From Parus major (taxonomy: Eukaryota > Chordata > Aves > Passeriformes > Paridae): 64,000 nt of DNA. The position numbers and the translations under genes were made by a program. The DNA lies in NCBI RefSeq assembly GCF_001522545.3, contig NC_031770.1, positions 89,601,194 to 89,665,193 on the forward strand, in the 5' to 3' direction. The notes beneath the pieces were generated by a model. The model had not been told where the DNA came from. It searched no databases and saw nothing but the letters and a program-made list of their open reading frames with translations. Shown one piece after another: positions 40,330-51,699 of this stretch. Position 1 is the first letter of the stretch. Every line of letters begins with the position of its first letter.

Positions 40330-40518
40330 AAGCAGTAAAACACTGGAACAGATTTCTCAGAGAGGTGTAGATGCCCCATTCCTGGAAATATTCAAGGACA
40401 GGTTGGACAGGGCTCTGAGCAACCTGTTCTGGTGGAAGATGTCCCTGGTTACTACAAGTGGCGTACAAGATGATCTTTAAAGGTCCACTCAGACCCAAAC
40501 CACTCTATGATTCTATGG
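40330..40518 (+). mobile_element. CR1 LINE 3' end, sense
   Basis: The segment runs from 'aaaacactggaacagatttc' through 'caggttggacagggctctga' and 'gcaacctgttctggtggaag' to the terminal octamer repeats 'ctatgattctatgg', the usual CR1 3' end. It is a short 5'-truncated copy, fairly well preserved. The two overlapping frames of 60-72 codons here are only CR1 3'UTR. Confidence 0.9.
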
Positions 40519-40519
40519 A

Positions 40520-43500
40520 AATTTCCCGTGTGAATTTTCTAGATATTGATATATTTTACAGCGCAGTTTTAAATCTGAGTATTTTCTCTGCTTCTTGAAT
40601 AGCAAGAGAACATCTTGCATGTTTCATCTGTCTTCCAGCATGCAGTATATATAATATTTGGTCATGTCAAATTTAGAGCAAAGCCCCTTTCTGCTCTTGC
40701 TCTCTGCCAAGTGCCTCCCAAGGGCAATGCACAAGGCAAGAAAGATGGAGTTCTGTCAAACTCACAACATAAATGGAAGATCAATCCTCATCATGTCATA
40801 TCTGCAATGCTGTCAAGCACAAAAGGCTCTTAAAAGATTCAAATTGTGTATGAAAAATCATTCTTGCTCCATTTCTTTCATCTTCTTATGCACCACTGGA
40901 TAGTGACTTCCCTGACACTGGAACCTGATTTACAGATTTTCATATGAGTGCTTTCATATAAGTGTGTAATCATTTACGGCCCGATGCGATGAAAACATGA
41001 AAGAAAATGCATTGCTCTGACCCCATCGGGAGACTGAAAAGGCATTGTCCCCATAAGCAGTGCTACCGGTGGTCCAAGCTGCCAACCCTTTGATTTTTTG
41101 AAGAGAACTCATCACCCCTGTGAAAGGCAGTGGCTGTCTGAAAACCTTGCAGAAACTCAGTACTCTTCCCCTGCAGTACTCCTGCAGAGTCCGTGAGGAT
41201 GCCTCTCACAAGGGGAGACATTGCTTATCATTTGTGTAGTTTTTTTAATACTTACCCTCTTTTATTCTCAAATAATATCTACATCCTACAGCACAGTTCA
41301 AGGTGCCTTGCTTGAGTCAGTTCATCTTTTGTATGTTTTTGCTTATATTGTCTGCAGTGCTTATAATTGTCTACCATATGATGGGCTCACTTTGTAGATT
41401 TTCTCTAATGTGGAGGTATTTTAATATGGTAACTTGAAAAGGTCAATTAATGTCCTATCTTTTAAAAAGTTTTTTTCTATTTAGCAGTTAATTACAAGCT
41501 TTGCAAAATCCAAGAACTTAAAGTTTGAAATGAAACCATTTTGACTGAGTGCTGTGAGAAAACTACTTAAAAGGAAGAGAGGAAAAAGATACACTGTGCA
41601 AACAGAAGCATTTGTTGAGACCAGGAACTTAATTTCAAATTCACAAAGTTCCCTAACCACTACACTATGGAGGCAAACACAGTGTCTACAACACACACCT
41701 TTTATCTTCCATCTTTCATCGTGACTCAGAAATACTCAGTTGCTTAGATAAAAGCAGAAGCAAACTAGGAGATGAAGTGGAGGAGGCAATCACACAGCAC
41801 ATGGGTGCTAACACTCCACTGAAGTTCACTCAATGACTAAGGTTAGTTAAACCAACAAGGCTCATAGGCTTCTTTGCAGATGTATGCACAAGATGCAAGG
41901 CAGTAGAGAGTTAGATTCCTGACTTCTAAAACTAACTTAGCTTGTCAGAATAGAAAAAAAAATAACATAAAAACACCAATACCCTTACCTGACAAGATTA
42001 AAAGAGTCATGAAAATGTTTTGGAGAAGGGAAAAGCAGTTCTTCCTAAGAAACTTGAAGTAGTAGATCTTATGGTGCTACAGGTCAGTCAAACACTCTAT
42101 GTGATGTGAGCAAGGTCTTTACTGTTTGAAACAAGCTCAAGAAGAAACCTGGCTTTGTTCATGATAAGGACATTCTGAATCTCACTTTACTTGTCTCCTT
42201 CTTACGCTGCTTCTCTGACCTGAGTACTTCACTGGCTTTGCTTTTAAAATTGAACAAAGACAATGACTGAAGAAACAAGTTTTATTTTATGTTGTTTGAT
42301 TTCAATTTTCTGATATGTTTAGAACATTCTCAGATGAATAAAGGGTCTGATAATTAGATTTTTGCAGATTTTTAACTAACGTAAGTGGGTCAGTGTTTTT
42401 CCCTGAAAAGTGTTTATCAGCTGGAAATGAAGAAGGTTGCTGCTGCTGGGATGCTCATCCATGTAAGATTTCTCACAACTTGCATATGAACAATATGAGA
42501 CAAAGGCAGAAGTCCAGCAACTGCATGCTGTGGGAGATGGTGTATCTGCTTATGCACTTCCTGCAGGCGCAAGAGGATTTCATTTTGATACATGTTACAG
42601 GTTCGAGTGCACTTGTCTGTTTTCTCAGCAGATTTAGGAACACTTGGTATCTCTGCATTATTAACAGAGCAGCCAAAACACTTGGCTTTTTTAACCTGAA
42701 GAAGTTTTTCAGATTTTTTCAGTACTGTAAGCTTCACAATTTATTTATTTATTTATGCACACAATTACTTTTAATTGGTAACTCTTACTTTAACCTTTCT
42801 TGAAAATCCCAGTATCAGTGACACTTGTATCCCTGGTGAACAATACAAAAAATATATTTGAGGAAATTTCCAGGGCAGAGGCATAAAATTAAGCCAAATA
42901 ATAAGCTAACAATTGAAGTCAAATACTAGATTAAAATATCTTGAAGACTTGATATTAATTACAAAGTATCTAATATCCTTATTATATTGATAGTCCCAAA
43001 AATGACTCAAAGAAGATGGAATGATGATGCATGTTATGAAACTATAGAAGATGCTGAAATCTGTCAACACTCTCCATTCAGTCAGACAAAAACCTCTGGG
43101 AATTTCAGTCCGAGGTTGAATGAAAATATTTATGATGGAAAAAGACTGTGAAGAGTTGGCTCTATGCTCGAGAGAATGGATAGGAAATAATAACAGAACT
43201 GGAAATGGAGACTCCAAAATTCAAGCTGAAGTTCCTTCTTTAAAGTCAGCGTGGTTATTTGTTTATATCCCTGATATTTTTTAAGTTCAATTCAAATAAT
43301 TGTACATACATACACATATATATATATAAACAAAGTAAAATATGTTTTCATATTTTAGAGGTGTGATTAGCATAACTGAGGCAAGTCTATAAAATACTGT
43401 ATGTAAAAACTATCTACTTGTAATTAAACTTCTGAGGCCTCTATCTACATGTCAGCAAAATTCTCAATCATAATTAAAACCAAGGAAGATTCTCATTTTT

Positions 43501-45890
43501 CCTTTGCAAAACAATGACTCACTGTAAAAGAACATTTCGTTTGTCCAATTAATTACTGGTCATTCACACTGTCATGAAATCTTAAAGCTGGCACAAAGGG
43601 TTTGAAATTGAGTTTGGCTGGATGAGTTAACAATTAAATGAGCCTTTTAGCAGCAGTTAGAGCAACCAAGCCTGTGGAAAACAGAGAGGAAACCTGAACC
43701 TGGCAGCAGCGTTGCCTGTTGTAATGCCAGAGCAGCAGGCTCAGAGATGGGGTGGGCTGTGGTTAGCAAGAATAAACCAAATATTATCACAGAGAGCATA
43801 TGCAAAGAGGATGTTTTTAAAAATTCAGTACTAATGAACAGATGAAGACAGAATCTGCTGGAAGGCAGGATGATGACATGGAAGAGAGGGAGAAGAAAGA
43901 TGGCACCATCTGGCACATATTCAATTTTTGCAGAATAGGAATAGGAGTCTCTGATTTCTCTGCCATTATGCTTCAGTCCTTCCCTCCTGTGATGTAGACT
44001 ACCATCTTTTATTGAAACCTGACCAGTAACACAGAGGAAATGAACCTTCCTATATTCCTGTCACAGAAGAAGATTCTGCATTAAGGTCCTACTGCCACCT
44101 GCTTATCTGAACATGCAAAGCAAGTTCTACATGAGAAGCCAGGCTTTAAATATTTTTCAGATAGTAAAGATTTCCTTCTGTTACTAAGGAATAAGAGGGA
44201 CTTCAGAGTGAGAACAGGTGAGAAATTGAGCAGTCCCAATTCAGCAGGATACTCCCCACAAGCCCGTAATCCCTGAAATTGATGAATGCTGCTCCAGGTT
44301 ACAGGCAATAACATATATAATTTGCTACAGCACAAAGATTTTTATTTCAAAAAATAAACAAAACCAGAAATACAAATCTTTCCTCACAAAAGAACTTGCA
44401 CATCAGTTACTTTTGACATTCAGAACATATTCAGTCAGTTGACTCCCTCTGAGTACTGTGCTCTATATTAAGCATCTCAGTCTAATCTGCCTCCTCCTTC
44501 TCCCACTACAGCTGAAGAACTTTAAAGGAAGGTATACACATAAAAATACAATAATTTCTTATTTTTGGATGAAAAGACTAGAAGTGAGATACTACTGCAA
44601 CAGATCCAGGCCACCACTAATGTATGAATGAACCCTTTCAACAGTGTTTCCTCTAACAGGAAGCCTCATGCTTCCTGCAATGCTAATAAAGACTGTAAGA
44701 AACAGCTACCAGGTAAAACTGGACCAAAAAAAAATCCCAAACTGATGTGTTTTAAGCTGGAAAATAAAACTGGTCTAAATGTTTCAGAAGATGATGTTGG
44801 AGGCTGGAGGCCTCAAAATAAGTTTCTTTAAGCAATTAATAGAAGGGAAAACCTTTCTTAGTCTATCTCATGGAAAAAAAATTGTAGCTCAACACTTAAC
44901 AGTGATTAACAGGAAACCAGAGAAAAACAGTTGCATGAGCCATTTGCTGACTTTTTCAGTCAACTAACAAATCCTTAGTTATCTAAATGGTTAATAAAAA
45001 CTGATATGTTCTTTGATTATAGTCTTTAATATAATATACATATATTATTTTTTGACATTAGCTAGGTTGTAAATGTTATTCATGGAGAAAGATTTTTTTT
45101 AAAAGACTGAAACAAGAGGAATCAGACAAAGCATTCCTCCGGCATTTGCTGTAGCAGAAACAGTTGTTGCTTCCCGGTGCTTCAAGCTCCATACAAGTAA
45201 GATGCTTTTTGACCTTAATTATTCAGATACCTTGTATCCTAGTACACCTTGTATGCAGGATACCAAGGTATCCTAGGATACCTTGTATCCTTCCTAGTAA
45301 AGCCATAGTTTCATTTGTGCACATAGATGACCAAGATTAGGATAGGTCTTCAGAGAGTTGAACTTGCTAGAGAAGTTGAAAAAAGTGGATATCTAAAAGC
45401 CACCCTGCAGGCTCAGCTGTTTCTGTCTGTGACACGTGCTGGAGGCTTTCTCTCATCAGTCACCTAAATGTCTTGGCCTGTGACACAAGATCCCTCTTCT
45501 AGTCAAAAGATGAAAATGGCCACCTCCAGGTAGCACTTCACCCTCTCCCTCCTAAAAGAGGGACCCTGGAAATGCTTCTCCTTCCTTCCATTAGCTGGAG
45601 ACAGAGTCCAGACAACAGAATAATGACTCAGACTGAGGGGAATGGGCACCACCCCTAAAGTCCCCAAACCAGAGTGCTTCAAAAGCCCTGCTCTGCTACG
45701 CGGGTGCTCACCCAGGAGCTGAGCTCCTCCAGAAGCCATGTCCCAGCTGCAGTGACAGCCATGTAAACTCTTGGTAGGGCCTCTGATCTTTGAGATGTGT
45801 TGAGTACTGTGCCAGTCTTTGCTAGCATTGACAGACAACACAAATTTCTTAGGTAAGAGTGACTTCTTGTTTACTGGGGCTGTCCTACTT
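40520..45890. other. Stretch without supported gene, left of PDZ locus
   Basis: If the PDZ transcript continues left, further exons should be here, but I find none with certainty. A weak PDZ-like reading at 42470-42560 (minus) is listed as a finding. A TA run lies at 43316-43329 and a short inverted/direct repeat cluster at 45226-45291. Confidence 0.45.
45226..45291. repeat. Cluster of direct and inverted copies of a 14-base word
   Basis: 'ataccttgtatcct' occurs at 45227-45240 and, in full again, at 45278-45291, with a partial 'caccttgtatg' copy between. Between them aggatacc-aa-ggtatcct (45257-45274) is a perfect 8-base inverted repeat with a 2-base spacer, followed directly by another aggatacc. 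Together these could form a hairpin or cruciform. Confidence 0.9.
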
Positions 45891-45892
45891 AC

Positions 45893-45988
45893 TGTTATGA
45901 CATGGTTGACTGTCGGGAAGGGGCTGCCCTTGGGTGAAGCTTCAGTAGGACCAGCATCAAGGGCAGCAGGTTCTGAAACAAAGGTTGC
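45893..45988 (-). CDS. Candidate exon E downstream of the PDZ exons (uncertain)
   Basis: A 96-nt open segment lies between a TTTCTTTTAAAG acceptor and an ACA|GTAAGT consensus donor, 32 codons in phase 0: ATFVSEPAALDAGPTEASPK then GSPFPTVNHVIT. It would be a Pro/Ser/Ala linker. The strong donor and unbroken frame are the only evidence; there is no homologue known to me. If real, it would sit where SCRIB has the linker between PDZ1 and PDZ2, but the second half of the PDZ should come before it and is missing. Confidence 0.35.
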
Positions 45989-47700
45989 CTTTAAAAGAAA
46001 ACACCAGAAATATATTTTTATTCTGAATGCTGTTTAAGGAGTTCCCTCCCTCTCAAGGCAGTATACAAACACCTGGCCCTACTGTTACATGTGGTTGTAC
46101 AAACACAAAATAAAATCATTGTATAAAATAAAATTGCAATTCTCACTGCTTCCCATTTTTGGTGAGTTTTATATTTGAACTGTTGAAATTATCAGTTCAA
46201 GAATAAGAAGTAGTAACACACAGTGTTAAGAGAAAAATGCTTGCTATTTGTACAGAGATTAGTCCTGTGCTTAAAGCATTAGCGTTTCTATAGCACAACT
46301 CATTGCATGAATTCCTTCTTGTGACACACACACACAAAAAGCAGAGATTTGTTTCCTCTATTCTTTAAACAGATGAATGATTCTGCCATCTTGTGGGAGA
46401 TGTAGAAATCCTAACTATTTGTGCAATAACAGCAGGGCAGAACAGGCTAGAACAGAAATTTCTTCTTTTTTTCACTTGTTTCACTGTTGATTAAGTGAAC
46501 AGACATTAACACCTAGTATATTCCAAATATACCCCAAAATAAAAAATTAATTATAGCCTCGTGGACAAACCTGAGCAATGGGGCTGATTTTTAAGATGCT
46601 AACTTGACCAGAAACTCTGCTTAGAAGGTACAGCAACTAAAAATTCTGGTTTTTTTCCCCAATGATTTGATAATGTGGAATATGCAGAGAATTTCTCACA
46701 CATTTGTTAAAATATCTTTCAGAAAATAAAAATGTAAAATTATACATATTATTATCTATAATTAACCTTTTAAGAACTGTTAAACTAGCAAAATATTTAT
46801 ATGTTACGGAACACCACCGTCTCTTAATACTTCCATAGCATAATTTTACAAAAATAGTAATTTATCATAAAATAGTCTTTAGCTGATACAGGTTGTATCA
46901 TTATTCCTGACAATTTAACAGACATACAATATTGCTTGCTCCAGTCCACCTTAATTCAACATGGAGCATGCTGGAGTGAAAACTATTAATCTAACCAAGT
47001 ATAAATGACGGTTTAAGAGAACAAGAGCTGAAAAAAATATAGACTGGTTTCACCTCTAAGTGATTTTGTAGAGATTCTCTTCCTACTCCACCAATCTCAG
47101 CAGGTAGAAACCAAACAGTACATCAAAAGCATGTAACACAAAACTGTATGTGACCATTTTTTTCTTGTTGTCTTGGGAAATTCTGAAGCTCAAGAATGTG
47201 GCTTCTGCTAGGAGAGATGAGGCTTGAGATGGAGCAGCCCAAGACACATTTATCCCTTGTCACTTGGCACTGCAAGCCTCCATCAGGGGAGTTATTTTGA
47301 GCTGTTCTCTTCCCACCAAAAATTACCTTGGGGAAACAAGCTCATCTAGTTTCTATTTCTTTGTTGCAACTGCAATGAACTCATCTAGTAAATCTAATAC
47401 CATGTCACAAGAAAGCTTCTTGGATCAAGTACAACTGCATTTATGCTTACATAACTGCTTACTAAGATCATTATTTTCCTTTGTAAATATTTAGTTAAGC
47501 ACTTTGAACATAAAGATCTGACAACCAGAACATAAGAAGGAATACAACAATTTAATGTTATTATCATTTCTTCATAATGACAAGTATCTAAAAGGCTAAG
47601 GCAAGCCTAGATCTGGATCTCAAGTTCCCCAACTCTGAGTGATTTGATTTAAAGACAACAACAAGAGAACACACTCCACAGTGACAAACAACCCATCTAC

Positions 47701-47778
47701 CTCAGCCACTCTGTCTCCTGCTTGTACCCCAGCCAAGTCTGATGGACCATCTTTTGGCAGCCGTGCAATCAGGATCCC
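47701..47778 (-). CDS. Candidate exon D: middle of SCRIB-like PDZ domain
   Basis: After a TTTTGTGTTACCAG acceptor the frame reads GILIARLPKDGPSDLAGVQA and GDRVAE, 26 codons, to a GAG|GTAGAT donor. These are PDZ strand C, the A-helix (GPSDLAGVQ) and strand D (GDRVAEV), and join exon C in phase 0. Read-through past that donor continues VDGLFVTVE, also PDZ-like (EVNG in SCRIB), and reaches a second donor-like GA|GTGTGT at 47675; beyond it the frame becomes hydrophobic and stops at about 47620. Over the joined 50-residue core I count roughly 29 identities with human SCRIB PDZ1 as I remember it (memory, not an alignment run). The ligand-contacting B-helix, expected in the next exon, was not found. 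Confidence 0.75.
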
Positions 47779-48463
47779 CTGGTAACACAAAATATAGGTT
47801 TCAGAAATTACAGTTTCTCCCATTGTTCTTAGATGTAAAAAGCAAATGGGAAGTAATTAATTTTCAAGACTTATTGTTCTGTTGCCTCCATAAAATTAAA
47901 AACTAAATAGCTTAGCACATTTGCGAGACAAAAAAAAAAAAAAAGCCTCCATGGCTGACACATAAAACAATGAACAAAAGTCAGTAATTGTTTACATTGT
48001 GCCATAGGGAACAGACTGAAAAACAGCCTGAAAAGATTTATTTAAAAGATAAATCAGTGAGAAGATGTGTGAAATATTTCTCTCAAATCAAGTTAGCTCC
48101 TGAGGATGAGCAAATGAGATGGGAAGGCACGTGGATTGCCAAGGGAGTGACCCCAAATTGAGGCAAAAGTAAGAATGAGACAACAGTGTTTCAGCCATCA
48201 GGTTGCCTTTGCAAAATCCTTGGTTTACAACATTTAGGTATGTCTCCCAAATCATCCCTTCTGGAGCTTCCCATCAAAATCTAATGCCAGATCCTACTCT
48301 GGGAATTAAGCTACCTATGTTTATCCTTGTTAGCTTTACAAAGATGGAAACGTTACATGAAGAACAATCTCAGAAAGCAAACAACAAAACACAGTAACTC
48401 GAGGAACTACTCATCAGTCTATTCCTAATGATCACTAGATAAATTTTGAATAATGAAATGCAC

Positions 48464-48553
48464 CTCATCACTTTCTTTACATGAAGATGAGCCCTTTCCA
48501 CCAGCAATGCTAATACCAAGGCTCCCCATTTGACTGCACACAGTAATGGTTAC
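48464..48553 (-). CDS. Candidate exon C: first part of SCRIB-like PDZ domain
   Basis: A 90-nt segment with acceptor TTCTTTTCCAG and donor GATGAG|GTGCAT gives exactly 30 codons in phase 0: VTITVCSQMG, then SLGISIAGGKGSSSCKESDE. This is PDZ strand A, the carboxylate-binding loop (here GSLGI for the canonical GLGF), strand B (SIAGGKGS) and the B-C loop. SCRIB PDZ1 has the same GLGISIAGGKGS core and, as I recall it, the same exon limit just before the GIFIS strand. PDZ domains bind C-terminal peptides ending S/T-x-V; LRRC1 itself ends that way. All core residues of the binding loop are kept, which argues against a long-dead exon. Confidence 0.75.
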
Positions 48554-49056
48554 CTGGAAAAGAATTATAATGGGTAAGATTAATCAAAAATATTGTCTTT
48601 TAATTGTGTGAGCATTGAAAATCTACCTCCCACTCTGAACACCAGCAGACATGCCCCTGGGGAGCCCAGCCTGGAGAAAAATGGTGCTACACTTCAACAC
48701 TGGCACATGCAAGACTTGTCACCACAGCTTTGAAAACGTAGATTGAACGAAGACTCAGCTCAGTGCCCACTTGGATGTACCTTTGACTTAGCCTCACAAT
48801 ACCAAAGCTGGATATGTAAAGTGAGATGTTTCACAAGGAAAGTGGGCTTTGTTGGGGTTTTTTAATGGGAAATTCTTCTTCCAAATAAAGCCTTCTTTAA
48901 GGTAAGCCTCATCACATCTGCCATGCAATGTCCCCCTGTCTTTGTATCTTTTGTAAACTTCCTCACCCAAGAGGAGTTCCCCACAGACACAGGGGCTGTC
49001 CCCCAGACCTGCAGAGCCCCCCAGCAGCAAGCCCAGCCCACGCAGCAGTTCCAAAC

Positions 49057-49293
49057 CTTCAGCGGGGGCTGCGGCACTTCCCGCACCCGCAGCTCCTCCG
49101 CGATCCGGCCGCTCTCGCTGGGGAAGCTGCCTGCTGCTGACACAGGTGGCTGCACCTTGGTGTTAGATCCTGGAAGGGTCTTCCCTTTCACTGCCAACTT
49201 GTGCTTTTCTTGAAGCGTTGTTCTGGTATTTCTTTGATCTCGTGTGCTATCACTTCTATCAAAAAGGCTGCCGGAAAACTTGGAAATAGGTTC
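49057..49293 (-). CDS. Candidate exon B of PDZ-encoding transcript (pre-PDZ linker)
   Basis: This 237-nt segment has an AACCCTCAG acceptor and a CTGAAG|GTTTGG donor and is open for 79 codons in phase 0. It starts EPISKFSGSLFDRSDSTRDQ, continues with a basic part (EKHKLAVKGKTLPGSNTK) and ends EELRVREVPQPPLK. The last 100 bases are richer in CpG and GC than the flanks, typical of an exon under codon constraint. The end leads straight into the PDZ beta-strand of the next exon (VTITV...), so it would be the linker before the domain, comparable in position to the linker before SCRIB PDZ1. No domain is recognised in it. Confidence 0.65.
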
Positions 49294-51445
49294 CTGAGGG
49301 TTAAAGATAAAAAAGGTAAAAACAAGGAGAATCTGAAACACAGGCCTTACCCACCCTAACATGAATTCATTCCTCACTCTCACATTGCTTATGATAGAAC
49401 TTACTTCACTGAAGACAAAACCGGAACTTTACAGCAAACATACAAAGATTTTTATTTTACCATTATTTACCATTTTACCATGGGCATGTTTCCCCTCAAC
49501 ACTGAGGCTGAAACTGTGGGAACAGGGAGAGGACTGGGATTTCATATAGTCTTTCACTAAATTCCCTGGCACACAGAAGCACATGTAGCACACACATATC
49601 CACATTTGCATAAATCCTGATGTGCCCTACAAAAATGGCAGAGCATGAGAACCAGACTATGCTGGGCAGCCTCTGGCAGCTCTGTAGTACTGAGTCCACT
49701 GCTCTGGGGGAAGAAACCACACACACAAGGCAAATGAAAGATATTTCCATACAGAAAACAAAATGTTTCTCATAGTTCCCCAAAACTCACATTCCATTTT
49801 TGAAAGCATAGGTGTGAGAGGGAAGGCAAGTCACTACCTTGCATCTACATATCTAAGACTTTGTTTCAGTCATTGGATTGACTTTAGCTGCAAATGGCAG
49901 TGAGTGGAGACCTGCAAACTTAAGTGATTTAGGAGTCCTCTGGAAATGGAATCTGAAAGGTGATGCATACTAAAGCCTACTCTGAAGCCTGGCCCTAGGG
50001 TGAACCTACTCCAAGATGCAGTGAGGAGCACACAATGTCACCCTATGGTTGGCTAAACCACAAGGGCCTGAAAAGAGAAATACACATCTAAAACACATTC
50101 GCCAAACAATTAAAGCTTCAGACAAGTTTGACTGCAAAACATAGTGATGTTTTCCAGCTATCAGTTATTCCTGGCAAAGGGTTAAATTAAATTCAGACAC
50201 AATGCCCAAATTCTGTTAACATTTTAGAAATGCTTTACTTATATTCAGCTGATTTTTGCTCCTTAATTTGATGGGTTAAGGTCAAATCAGATCTTCGTAT
50301 TGCCCAAATCCTTCTATTTTCTGTTGGCAGTGAAATGATGCAGCAAACACACATCAACACCTCTGAAAATAAACCCCATAAGTGTTTTTCTAAGCATGGA
50401 AGTTTAATACCAAAATAAAAAGCAGTGGCATTACCTTGAACAGCTGTGCAGAATCCCAGACTGGACACTTTATTTTTCAATCTATATTGGCACTTTCCCA
50501 TAATCTCTTTTTGGTTGGGATGGAAAGAAGCACTGCCAACCCCAGGGAAAGCATACAAGGCATGACTGCTTCCCATTTTCACTTAAAAGGGAATTTGCTT
50601 AGCTTGTCTAACATAAAACATTATGTTTATCTCTATAAAACAAAATGTTTATCTCTTCTTGAGAGAGACTTCTCTTTACAGTGCCAGGCTGACTAACCTG
50701 GACACATCTGCAGTACTGGGGCTGCCAGGGAAGAAAGCCATGAGCAAGAGCCAGGACTATGGGCTGGAGGAAGGGGCACACCAGCAGCACTCACAGGGAC
50801 TAGGAAGGAAGCAGAGGTCCTGGAAGAGAAGCAGAAGCCCCAATTCCTCCCTAATGTCCCAGAAAACATCAGGAAGAATGGTGAGCAATGTCCTGAAAGG
50901 CTGCAAGAGTGCAATCACCACCTCCTTTTCCCAGGCTAGGACCAAGAGGACTGCCAGGCTGCAGCACAGGTGACAGATACCCGGCAGGCACAGGCTGGAG
51001 AAACTACAGCAGGCAGGGGCTCACAGACATAAGCTTCCTGTAAGAGCACCACCCAAAACAAACATGCAGTGGAGAAGCACTGCAGCCTCACTTTTCTACC
51101 ATCCAGGCCTAGGGAGACACTGAGCCCCAAGTGCTGCCAACAACCTCCTCACCTGAAAGAGATGGAGGGAGCCTGGTAACTGGGGATATAAGTAGGAGTA
51201 AAGTAAAAATGTGCCTCATCATTGCTCAGATTACTCATCTTAACCTGCAGATTGAACTCAACTCTCGAGGGCTGGACAGATTAATTGCAAGCAAAGTGAA
51301 GGAATTGAACATTGAACAAGCAAGAACATGAGAGTATAAGAAGTGCAGGTCCCACAAACCCAAAGTGCTTCGCTGCACAGCAGTGTGAGTAGCTGTAGCC
51401 TCTTCATAAATACATGCTGTCTCTCCCAAATTCAAGACTACTTAC

Positions 51446-51649
51446 ATCATCAGGATCCTCGAGTTCCTCTGCTTCTTGCTCAGGACTGATCCTTCCTTCT
51501 CTCCATTTTCCATTAGCAGAGCTGAATTTGTACAGGTTACCACCATGCAAACTCTCCTTTCCTTTCAATGAGGCCCAGCGAGAACCCTGGGAACTCCAGT
51601 TGTGGCCACTGTACAGTTTAGGAGACTTGGGAAGCCACTTAATAGAGTC
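51446..51649 (-). CDS. Candidate exon A of PDZ-encoding transcript (linker region)
   Basis: This is a 204-nt segment bounded by a CTTTCCCTCAG acceptor and a GATGAT|GTAAGT donor and open in phase 0 for 68 codons. It starts DSIKWLPKSPKLYSGHNWSS and ends with an acidic stretch, PEQEAEELEDPDD. Composition (Ser, Gly, Lys, then acidic) suggests a disordered linker with no recognised fold. It joins in phase with the next candidate exon at 49293. A Met lies upstream in the same frame (MPFFLMSSFPQ) but reads through the pyrimidine tract and acceptor, so I treat it as intron. I do not know a homologue. The protein role, if any, is inferred from the PDZ-like exons downstream. Confidence 0.6.
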
Positions 51650-51699
51650 CTGAGGGAAAGAGGACATTAAAAAAAAAGGCAATTAATAGATTTTAAGAA

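Larger units (their letters stand above)
45893..51649 (-). other. SCRIB-like PDZ locus between LRRC1 and the expected MLIP position
   Basis: The candidate exons A to E lie in order on the minus strand, about 9 kb behind the LRRC1 polyadenylation signal, all in phase 0. Joined, A-D give about 203 codons without a stop. The introns (2.15 kb, 0.5 kb, 0.7 kb, 1.7 kb) hold a moderately GC-rich segment at 50700-51130 without recognised content and a poly-A run at 47932-47944. No promoter is obvious to the right of exon A, so the transcript may start inside LRRC1 or in unseen sequence at 52-60 kb. Alternatives: a separate small PDZ gene, an LRRC1 isoform, or a remnant still partly open. Confidence 0.6.

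Noticed and set aside
48862..49056. Continuation of exon B frame past CTGAAG (VWNCCVGWACCWG...)
   Set aside because: This is intron read-through after the donor; the PDZ frame resumes in exon C.
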